Source: Catonia carolina
Taxonomy: Eukaryota; Arthropoda; Insecta; Hemiptera; Achilidae
Assembly: GCA_035578175.1 (NCBI GenBank)
Contig: JAQMRL010000003.1
Location: 84,703,969 to 84,767,968 of the forward strand
Direction of reading: 5' to 3'
Length of the DNA: 64,000 nucleotides
In this document: positions 26,501 through 38,500 of the stretch, piece by piece
Position numbering within the stretch: position 1 is the stretch's first letter
How the letters are laid out: the number at the start of each line of letters is the position of its first letter
Made by a program: the position numbers and the translations under genes
The notes under the pieces: generated by a model
What the model was told of the DNA's origin: nothing
Databases searched by the model: none
What the model saw: the letters and a program-made list of their open reading frames with translations, nothing else

Positions 26501-29500
26501 GGGGCTCAAAATATGTTGTAACGTTTTAAACGGCTGAAGATATTGAGCTCGGACCTTTTTTAATTGATTCCTCGACCCAGAAAACTAGAGAAATTTACTT
26601 ACATAATTCCGATTACGTTAACTTAGTCGCAGACTTTTCGTAAATGAAAAATTTTGTGTAATGGCGGAATCGAACTTACGTACACGTTATGTATTTGTGT
26701 TAGTTAGGCAATATCTTACATACAATTTCCACCCACTCTCACATATAGTGACCCAACAACTCAACGTTGACTTACGTTAATGCCTTCATTGTTCATTATA
26801 CGGTGAACGCTGTAAGTTAATATTGTGATTTCAAATGTTTTCATTATCGTAATAATAATCAGTTCTTTTAAGAACTTTGTCTTGCGAAAAGATAAGTATA
26901 CATACGAAATAACAACCAGTTTTTTTATAAAAACTAATTAATTATTATTTAATTCAGCTTTTCTAAGAAGATCACTTCAGCTTTTCTAAGATCACTTCAG
27001 CTTTTTTAAGAAGACCACTTCGCGATTGTTTGTCTACAGTTTATCAGTATTTACCGAATCATAATATCCTTCCTTAAAAAAGATTTTAAGGAAAGAACGG
27101 ATAATGACAGAATATATGAGTAGTTTTACAGAATTGGCGATAGATTTGGAGCGGAGAATGGGGGTATTGAGGAGGTATTATACATATTGTTGGCATTTTA
27201 ACCGAAGAAAATGTAATTGAACTTTCATTTTTGGGAAAAATACTGTTTTAAGCAGAAAAATACTCGTAGTTACTAAATGAAATATTTTTTATAGCCTATC
27301 ATCCGTGCGAAGCCGAAGAGGAGGTCCACTATTTATTTAGTTCTGGTTTTATTCTACATTTATTAAGGTACAATATTTTCAGTTGACGAAGTGAAGCGAG
27401 TACGGCTCCGCTAGTATATTCATATAAGCCAGAGAAAGTAAAAATACAGTAAATATCATTAAAATATATTTTCCCCGTATTCTACATACTTTGATACACT
27501 TTTCTATAAATTTATATTTTTTTGTTCAAACATTTGTCATATCAACAAGGCCATGAAACATCAAAACATTTTAAAAGATCACAACCCTTTCTCGCTTATG
27601 CTATAGATGTCACGCAAAGGTAAAAATGAAATCCTAATGCATAATAACATAAATAAACTTACCAGCTAATGGTTTCCTGAGGTATCTAGGATCAACAGAC
27701 TGTTCCACTTGTAAAATAGCACAAGCCATATTGTACACGAATTCCTGTCTTTTAACGTCCAAATTTGTTAGCACTTCTAGTCCAGTAAAAAGTAAAGGTG
27801 TCGGACACCTACTATTACTAGCTTCAACACCATCTGGATAAAAAAAAATAAATAAAATTCATTAACCAAAGATAAAAAATAAGAGAAATTGTTAACCAAT
27901 GACAGTCAAGATGATTAAACAAGTCCTTCCTTCATAAAACAGAATTATCCAGATTGATTATAGAAGACAAAAAGACAGTATTTTCTAAAACAAAAACAAT
28001 TTTACTGAAATTTATTAACTGAGGTTTAAAGGAAACAAAAATAACATTAAAATTCTGGTATGTTCCAGACAGAACATTTGAACGCAGGCTTATTGTGTGA
28101 TTTCACATTTGGCAAGCTTCCGTTGTTGATTTTTCAAGCCGGAAACAAAATTTCAAACTCACTCTTTGTTCTTTTAAATCTGCCTTAACAAAGTTGCAGG
28201 CAGAACATGACAACAGTAAGAGAAACACAATACTATGATCAAACATTACCCTACAAACTGATGCCGTCTGGACAGTTGTTTATTGAAGGTCTCTACTAGC
28301 TCCATCTAGCGGGAGAACTCTCTACTATTACTAGTATGATTTCGTTCTTTGAAACTATATGTTATGTGTTTCAGAAATTATTGCAAAAAACTTGAATATT
28401 TTAAGTACAATATTTTTATATACGATACTACTGGTGAAGAGTCAACATTGAGCAGTCTCCATGTAATTTTACTCATATGTTTTAATGTTTCATTCCACTG
28501 TCTTCCTCCTTTTACCTCATTTCCATTCTTTGTTAAGGGCTCACTTGAGGGCCTAGATATTTTAAATATATTTTGGCCTAAATGTTTTCATTTTCAAAAC
28601 AAAAATAAATTTCTAAGCAAGAGCTGGGGTAAATTGTGTATTGGGTTAAAAATGATTACAACACACATTGAAATAAGTAAGTAGTAATAATGAAAAGATA
28701 ATAAATAAATTAGTTTACATGAAATGAGTTGGTACGAAACAAATTGCTACATAACACTAAGAATTAAACAACGTTCATAAAATGCTAAGCATAATAATTT
28801 ACATCTAAACATCAAGGAAAATTAAATAATGGACTTTTGAAATCCTGTATATGAAAATTAAGTAAACAAACTGGTTATTATCAGATAATTTTACAAACAC
28901 TTACCTTCTTGTTTTATTTTAGATGCTAAAGAATTCGTACATTCAGGTCCATCAACGTCCTACAAAAAACATACAAAAATATTATTATTTTATTAAACAT
29001 CCTATGTAGGATTTTTAAACAGCCGTATTATTTAAAATTGAAATATATAATTTCTAACCACCAGAATACGGTAACATAAAACACTTACCAATGTTTATAG
29101 CGCTTTCGTGTATCTTGTACACATCTTCAGTAAATTAACATTTATTACAAGTCAAAATTTAAAACTTCCTGCTCCTACCATGGTAGATAAGGAATCTGAT
29201 TCCTTATCTACCATGGTAGAAGCAGGAAGTTTTAAATTTTGACTTGTAATAAATGTTAATTTACTGAAGATGTGTACAAGATACACGAAAGCGCTATAAA
29301 CATTGGTAAGTGTTTTATGTTACCGTATTCTGGTGGTTAGAAAATATATATTTCAACAAAAATATTAATGTTTGTTAATGGCACAACATTACTAGATCGA
29401 GACTCTGAACTCATAACATAACAATATTTTTTCTATTATCATAGAATACCACTCTGAAACTCCCAACCTAGGATTTTAAATAGTAACATTTCCTTAATTT

Positions 29501-32500
29501 TAAATTTCAAACAGATTGACAAAAAAATATTTATACTTAAAACTCCATGGTGTTCCATTTAGGAAATTTCCAAGAAAAACACATACAAAGAAATTTATTG
29601 GTAAGTTTAATACATGAGAAACTAATTTACTTTCATAATTAAAAACTATGCCCAAAACGAGCAGGTGGAGTGTTATTTTAATGGCACTCTATCTGTTTGG
29701 TCCAGGGCTAAAAAAAATAGTTCTGTTTCTTATCATATTAAACAGATTGACAAAAAAATATTTATACTTAAAACTCCATGGTGTTCCATTTAGGAAATTT
29801 CCAAGAAAAACACATACAAAGAAATTTATTGGTAAGTTTAATACATGAGAAACTAATTTACTTTCATAATTAAAAACTATGCCCAAAACGAGCAGGTGGA
29901 GTGTTATTTTAATTGCACTCTATCTGTTTGGTCCAGGGCTAAAAAAAATAGTTCTGTTTCTTATCATATAGTCAGCCACTTATACGACTGAACTATTTAA
30001 GAACAGAAGAGGTAGAGGTGTAAAAGACACTAGTCAGAGTTATCTCCTCTGAGAGTAATGAATTTCACTATGCAGCCAGACCATGTGGTGAATGAAGTGA
30101 AGGTGTCATTTGCAGGGTGGAAAGTGAGTGCTTTTCAGAGGGCCTGGCATGCTGATAAGCATACTCTTTCAACTCAGTGAGGAAGGCAATGGTAAACCAC
30201 GTTACTCCTCGTTTTTACTTTGTTAAACCTCTAGAGGTTCAAACCAGCCTTTCGGCTGTTGACCTAAACAACAACAATTAAAAACTAGAAACATAAAAAT
30301 AATGATAAAGTAATATTTAAAGAAAAAAGGCAAAAACAATTTACCATGGCATCGCTACTATCAGAACAATTTGTTCCCCATCTTAGCACATCGCATTGTT
30401 TATCGTAACTATTATTTAACAGAGCTGTTCTCCATGCATCACGATCGTTTACCTGAAAATATATTTCAAACAAAATTATTCACAAACGAATATAGGAGAC
30501 GATCCCAACACAACATACAGTAAACAAATTGCTACAAGTACTTCCACTTTAACAACTAAACTTGTAAAAACTTATGACAAAAGAAATACAAAACCTTTCA
30601 AGAGGATGTATTATGAAATATGTTCGATACAGAATACATTATGTGTTGAATGAAATATTAATTTGGGAAACTACAGATATAAAATGAGGAAGGTTCAGGA
30701 TAGACCGAGATGATTTCCAAGAGGCAGCCTAATTCATACAGAGAAAAATGAAAGATTATATAATTAAAAAAGAAATTAATGCACAGGAATTCATACAAAA
30801 GAAATATATAATAATGTATGAAATCATACACCGACATAAAAAATTCGTTAACTATTCAGGATTATCAGAAATTTAATTTTCAATTAAAATCATATAATAA
30901 AATTTTAGATGAATCACACAATACTCCCTTAACTTAATGTACAATTTTTATTAATGACAGCCTCATCTTACCTTAACGCCATCCCCTTCGGCCACAAAGA
31001 AATATTTATTCTAAGCAGAGAAGCAGTCAGTGACCTACTCTCGTTTTTAATAGGCTGGCTGCCGTGAGATGCGCCGGCGCTACTCAGGCTTTTGTTACCC
31101 ACAGGCCATGAGTAATACGGTTGCTACTCAATTCCTATTCTACAATTTTGTTAATCTTTTCGCTGCCTGCTTGGAGAGTGTTGTAATTTTAATACGGCCT
31201 CCATGGCATACTTTTGCGTATATGTACAGTAGCAACATCTTTGTGAAGCCATAAAAACTCTAATGACACGCGAGAGAACTGAAGCCATTCGCTTCCGTTG
31301 TTTCATTGAATAAACATCGTTTTATTGTGAATTTAGTCCATTTTTTAGTTTAGTTTGTTGTTTTATCATATTAGTTTTTTATCTAATTAATTTAAACCAG
31401 TGAACTCACTATTTTTTCATTATTTTTAATTGTATTAATGGTTTTTTTATATTAATAGAATAATAAACGCATAATTAAAAATAAACTGTATTTTTATTGC
31501 GCGGCCTGTCGGGAAGGGGTTTCCTTTAACATGGGCGGCAGCAAACCTGTTAAAAGCAAATGTAGTATAGACCAGCCTCTGGCTTGTGGCCCCTCCGTAC
31601 AAAACGAAGGACAATCGAGAACAGGCCAAATCGACTAGAATTGAGGAGCTTTATGGAATACAGGCGTAACCCATGTTCTGCCCTTTTTCCGTTCAACGCT
31701 TTCTTAGAATCTCCGTAGTTCATTTGGTACACTTGAAAATTTTCATTACGATATCTTGTTCCATGTTGTGGTGGCATTCCTTTTTGAGACTATGACAGCT
31801 GATTTTAAGTGCCACAGCAGTGTGATGTTCTTTCGTTTTGTCGTATTATATGGTTATGTTTTGCTACTTTACTATTGAAACTATATTTAATATTATAAAA
31901 TAAACATTTGAAAACCGTACATAATAAAAATTAACTCATTTTTATTAGATTATGCATAATTATTTTTGTTTTAAATCATTTCATTCAGGCTGTTACTATT
32001 ATTGTAAAGCTTACAGTACACACAAATGTAGCATAATAGAAATGCCCTTTTTCCATTCATTGGCTGTTGAATGGATGAAGGTCAGCACTAACCTGGTGAA
32101 TGGAATATGGGCGGGTTACAAATATACAATTAATATTAGATTATTTATATTTACTGTAGATATATTTCTAAAACTAAAATTTTGTTCAAACCAGGAAAAA
32201 CTGAATAACAGTACCGCATATTTTTAAGTATTTTGAAAAGAAAGTCAACATTTTATAGCTAATTGAAAACTTGAACATTAAATGTTTAAAAACAATGTTT
32301 CAAAACAAATTTTGTTTTCTCAAAATCTCAGTTTCTGAATTACGCCTCTTTTCCATTCAACTCCTCAATTGTATAATGCTGTCTTGTGTGAAACGGCTGA
32401 CTTCTAGAAGGCTGGTTTTATTATTACTACCAATAATGAGATAATTTAAATGAAATCACATTTATAAGTTTTAGAAATTTTTTTTTTGGGGGCTCTTAAA

Positions 32501-35500
32501 CTCCCCTACACCCCGCCGTCTCCACTCATACTATGGCTGGCCGCAAAGATGCGAGGTGGTACAGTAGAACAGCAAAAGAATATCGCCTCAGTATACCGCA
32601 CCATTATAACTTAACTTAGTCATTCTTTCTTCACTAGAATCAGTCAGCCGCCGAGCCCAACATACACCACATAGACACGAATAATTTAAAAATACATAAA
32701 ACATATAGATCACGCAGTATTTACAGCCTTCTTTCACAGTATCCTGTATAGTTTTTCTTTAATTTTACCATCTCTGTGAAATAGATCTACCTCTCCATTT
32801 ATTTCATTGGCTGTAGCTATACATCTATTGATTGGAGCTATTTTACTTCTTGTGGCTCCAGCAAACAGCCTGAAACTTCTTAAAGCTGTCAAAGGCACCC
32901 TCAGAAAAATCTTCGAGATATCCGGAACATCAACTTGTAAATGCAGAATGTTGTAAATGTATAGATCTTCCATCACTCTACGCCGCGTGCTCAGAGTTTT
33001 AAACCCAATATTAATTTATTTCATCAACTTACTGTTGAGTGAATGGATTGTTTATAAAATTCAAGCTTATTACGAGCATAACATGACCACGTAACAATAA
33101 AACAATTGTTCTAATACATCGTCAGAATGACATAAATTAATTATGTAAAGTGTGTGCATATGAGAAGTGAAGTGACTATACATGAAGGGTGAGGGATGGG
33201 AAGCAGAGGATGTCACTTGCTCTTCTGTAGGGGCCACAAGCAAGTAGCTGGCCTCTAACATAGTGGAAAAATTTTAATGTACTAAAATTGACCTACTGGT
33301 CAATTGTACTGGCTAATTGTAAGGTTTAACCTTCTTTGTTCAATTTTAGAGTCATAAAATTTGTCACCGGCACTTCTAATTTATTGATTTTGATTGTTAC
33401 ATTTAAAGCTAACTGATGATGTCATTCCCAAACAAATACCTTTCTTCCTTAAAAAGTTATGGACGAAAACGTTCAAATTTTAGTACTGGCTTGTCAAAAA
33501 AAAACTCTTTCATTCGCGTAACACCACAGTGTCAATTTTCATTGTACAAATATGCAAGATACATCAAATGAAAGAGGAGAAAATTCTCTATCCAAGTAAA
33601 CTAAACCCGTTGGAAAATAATGAATAATTGCAGAGAAAATTGAGTTTAAAGGAAGGTGATGACGCATGCGTGATTTCTAGCTTCCCGGTTAGCAAGGGTT
33701 ATAGAGCGCATTAACATGCAATACTTTATTATACATAATCCGCTGGTTGTATATTCATAGGTTATATAGTCACTTGAGTCACGAGTTTGCCCGTTTTTGC
33801 AACGAGGGGTAAAGGAGGAACAGCATCAGTGCACATGCTTTAATTTCAGTATGACAAACATATAACAACTTATACTATACCCAGAGCATAGCCTATACAG
33901 TGTATCGCGGAACCTTTTGTAGGTTAATGGTACGAATATAACTGTTTGTTACCATAAACAGAAATGTTAGTTTTTCGAAAATGTGGACAGACTATTCACA
34001 GTGCTGCACGAAGTCTAATACGCAGTGTAATAAAAGCTGTGAAGTTAAAACTAAACAAAAATGCCTTTCACTGCCTCTTAACAAAAGTCATGAGCAAGTG
34101 GCTAACTACTGTGATGTTTCTCTTCCCACAACAGAAGGAAAAAGACATAAAGAAGATACTCTTTAACAGTTTTGTTGACACCTGGTAAAAAAAGGAAACG
34201 ATTAGATAGATACTTGTGAGACTGATAGTGAAGATACCGGTGACAGCAATAGTAAAGAAGGCAATTCATTCATAGAAAATTTTGATCCAGTGCAATAAGG
34301 TAGCTGGTTACAGTAAATTAAACATTTTTCATGTAATTAAGCTATAGGCAATACTTATATAAGAAAACATTTTCTCGTAATAAACCACAGCTTACAAAAT
34401 GTAAGTAGAAACTGCACAGTAATGAAATGTACGAGTAGTTTCTCACTGTTAAGGTTGGCTGCACTGTCATATTTACACTTCCCTTCCTCACAGCCAAATC
34501 CATATGCAAAAGGCAATCTCGTGACTTCAGTATCTATAAATGTTATTGAAAGACCAAAAATGGCTGAGGAAATATATAAATAACAGAGCTACGAGAGCAA
34601 GCATTGGTAGCGTTGCTGGCAAGTCACTGGCTAGCTATGAAGTGGGTTGGGGACAATGCAAACGAACAAAACTCATTAACACTGAAAAATAGTATAGTGT
34701 TATTTACCACAGTTAATAATTTAATGATATGTTAATACAAACAGGTTTGAAATAATAATATGCTTACTGACAAATAACAGATGACATTCCATGTAGACTT
34801 ATACATGACAATATATTTATATTTGTAATTAACCTCTACACGTATGATATTTATATTTAAATAGGTCGATCTTCTTCTTCTTCTTCTTCTATATGCCTGC
34901 TCTGCGTCGGAAATTGGCGATCATCATCATGATTCTAACCTTGGAACCAGCCGCTCTGAAGAGTTGAACTGAGGTGGTCCCAAACCACCCCCGCAGGTTC
35001 CCCATCCAAGAAATTCTCCTTCTCCCCGGTCTTCGTTTACCTTCAATTTTGCCTTCCATGATGCACTGCAGCAGGTGGTATTTTTTATTCCGTACTATAT
35101 GGTCAAAATATTGGAGTTTCCATCTTTTGATATTGAAAAGAAGTTCTGTATTTTTGTTCAAACGGCTTAGAACTTCCCCATTTTTAATTTTATCCTTCCA
35201 TGAGATGCCGAGCATCCGCCAGTAAGTCCACATCTCAAACGCCTCCAATTTCCTTTCCAAGGACTTAGTCAATATCCATCCCTCATGACCATAAATGAGT
35301 ACAGGAATTACATAACATCTGAGTATGTGAAGTCTTGTATTGAGGTTAAGTTCTCTATTGCAAAGTAAATTTTTCATTTTTATGAATACAGCTCTTGCCT
35401 GTTCAATGCGGGCCCTGATCTCCTGACTAAAGTCCCATCTCTCATTCAAGAGACACCCAAGATACTTATAGAACTTGACTCGCTCAACCACACTACCATC

Positions 35501-38500
35501 AACCGAAAGGACAGCATTTACTTCATGTCTATTGACAACCAGGAACTTTGTCTTGTGGATATTCATTCTCAAACCATAAGCGTTGCTGACTAAATTCACA
35601 TGGTCCAACAATGTCTGCAGATCCTCAGCACTTCCAGCCATCAGGACTGTGTCATCTGCATATCGCAGGTTGTTGATTTCCAAACCATTTACCCTGATGC
35701 CACGTCCACATCCCTCCAGGGCCTCTGACAAGATGGCCTCCGAATAAAGGTTGAAGAGCATTGGAGACAATACACACCCCTGACGAACTCCCCGCCGAAT
35801 TAGGATCTACTCCGACCCGTCATCGCCAATTTTTATGTTTGCACGTTGACTCCAATATAAATTTGCAATTACTCGAATGTCACGTCCATCAAGACCCACC
35901 CGCTGCAAGATTTCCAACATTTTAGCATGCTGCACTCGGTCAAACGCCTTCTCATAATCAATGAAGCACATGAATACATCTCTGTCGACATCCTGACACC
36001 TCTGAGTGAGAACCTGTATAGCAAACAGTGCATCTCTAGTACCAAGTCCTCCACGAAATCCAAATTGAGTCTCAGTCATAACCTCCTCACATTTTCGAAA
36101 AACCCGATCATGTATTATCTTTAAGAAAAGCTTAAGTATGTGACTCATCAAACTAATTGTGCGATACTCTTCACAACGTTTGGCATTTGTCTTCTTTGGC
36201 AGTGGAATGAATGTCGATTTAAGCCAGTCCTTGGGAATGATACCAGTCTGATATATCCTGTTGAACAAAGATGTCAGAGTTCCAAGCTCCTCCTCATCCA
36301 AGGCCTTCAGAAGTTCTGCATTAACTTCATCTGGTCCTGGAGCCTTTCCAGGCTTCATTTTGTTAATGACATTTTTCACCTCCTTTCTAAGGATACTTGG
36401 ACCTGTATCTGTTGTGGTAACACCATGCTCTTCTGTACGGTTGTCTTCAAAGAGTCCTTCCAAGTATCTCTCCCAAATTTTCGATTGATCAGAGGTAGAG
36501 GAGATCAAGTTACCGTCTTCATCCAGCAAAACACCAGTGTTCCTCTTAGGTCGTCTGTTCGCCAATTCATCAATTTTCCTGTGCAGATTGAAATTGTCAT
36601 GTTTGCTCTGGAACTCCTCAATCTCCTGACACCTTTCATTCATCCACTTTTCTTTAGCTACTCTTATTTTAGAACGTATCCCTCTCTGCAATGTAATATA
36701 CCTTCCTCGATCTTGTCCCTTGCTTTCTCTTCTTTGATCCATTAGATCAAGAATTTCCTTCGTCATCCATACTTTATGTCGAGTTTTCTTGTCTGCTTCC
36801 AGTTGCTTTTTTGTTGTTAAGAGTGTCTCCTTTATCACTAACCAGGAGAGTCAATCTCTGCATTCTCGTCCATCTTCCTAAATCCCCTAATCAATTCCTG
36901 GCGAACACTCTCTCTGAGATTAACCTGTTTCAACTTAGTCACATCTATCCTAGTTTTCACTGAATGCTTTTGTACTGCATGCAATCTGACTCTCAGGTTT
37001 CCCACTAGTGGATTGTGGTCTGATGCTATGTCAGCACCTGAATAAGTCCGGACAGAAACAATGCTGTTTCTGAAACGCTTATTTACCAAGACATAATCTA
37101 TTTGGTTTCGAACTATATTATCAGCCTTATCCTGAGGTGATTTCCATGTGTATAACCTTCTACGTGGTAATTTGAAACACGTATTCATGACAAACAGATT
37201 GTTTTCCTGGCAAAACTCCACCAGTTTGTTGCCTCGCTCATTCCGTTTTCCTAGACCAAACTCACCTACCACTCCCTCCACTCTCCCTTGACCAATCTTA
37301 GCATTGAAGTCGCCCATTATGATATTGATGTCATGAGCTTTAGTTGATCTCAGGGCCAAAGCAACTTCCTCATAGAATGTCTCTATGCTTGCTTCATCAG
37401 CATCTGTTGTTGGCGCATAAACTTGAATTATGTTTATGTCGATTGGTTTAGCATGTATCTGGAGCAGCATTACTCGGTCTGAAAGGGGGATGAAATTTTT
37501 GATGGCAATGTTCACTTTCTTTGACACAATTACACCTACTCCATGGCGATATTGCACCTCTTCGTTTCCAGAGTAGTACACGGTGTAGTGGCCACTGTTA
37601 CACTTACCATTGCCTGGCCAGCGCATCTCACTGACCCCCAGAATGTCCACTCCCATCCTATCCATCTCTCTCGGTGCATTTACTAGTTTTCCCCCTTCAA
37701 ACATGCTCCTAACGTTCCATGTTGCAAACTTCACTTCAGTATTTCTCCTCATAAAAACGTTCAAGGCTGTCCCCCCGGAGATCCGATTGGGGAACTTGAC
37801 ACTCCGGAATATTTAGAATCAAACGTCTCCATGATGACTATACTAGGGATCGATAATGCGGTGGTTTCCCGGGGCCTTCCGCATCCATATGCCGTTGATC
37901 CATTCTGGATTCCTCCGCCTTCAGGACCTATTTCCCGGTCCTCGGACAAATGAGTGCCCTTCCACTTATAAGTTCTTCCGCCCGAAGCCGTTGACCTTTA
38001 AGTGGATGGATTACTTAAACCGGCAATCATCGGTTGGATCGTTATATCTAACTACCCTCACATGGTTTAGTCTGTAGGCCAATACAGTTTACCAGGGTGT
38101 GGCGCTTGAAGCCAGCAAGTGAGAGTTGGGTGCCTTGTGTGGACCAGTTACACCGAACCTCCACCAGTCTATGACTTGTAGAGTGACCGTCCTTAGTAAA
38201 AGGTACTACCTCTCCAACGCAACCCCATACACCCCTAAAATAGACACCATACACCCCATAAATAGGTCGATAATCAAGTTCAATGTGAATTGGCTTTATT
38301 AAAAATATAAGCAAACAAGTCTAGGGATTTATTAAACTGCAAACAATCCCCACCCCTTTACATGCTGTACTCTTAAGGCAAAATTAACACATCACACTAA
38401 ACTTTAAGCTTTTAACTTCTCATATTTAAAGCCAAGTAAAAATTACAAAAAAAAAAAAAACAATTAGAATGGAAACCAGAATTTTTTGGATGTTAGTGGA

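Larger units (their letters stand above)
34871..38258 (-). mobile_element. RTE-like non-LTR retrotransposon, near full length
   Basis: The 3.39 kb element is flanked by a perfect 13 bp target duplication TAAATAGGTCGAT (34858-34870 and 38259-38271). On the minus strand it has a ~490 bp 5' leader (38258-37765), an AP-endonuclease, a reverse transcriptase, and a 3' end where the stop codon at 34891-34889 runs straight into an (AAG)n tail (34888-34871). Lack of a separate ORF1, about 3.3 kb length, short 3' UTR and a simple-repeat tail all fit the RTE clade. Only two disabling changes were seen (frameshift near 36840, nonsense at about 35804), so it inserted fairly recently and is now inactive as read. 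Confidence 0.92.

Noticed and set aside
28349..28684. 111-codon plus-strand ORF as an intronic gene
   Set aside because: It is hydrophobic low-complexity with no motif or supporting signals; length is compatible with chance in AT-rich DNA.
36140..36745. 201-codon plus-strand ORF
   Set aside because: It is antisense to the reverse transcriptase of the RTE-like LINE and has no motif of its own.
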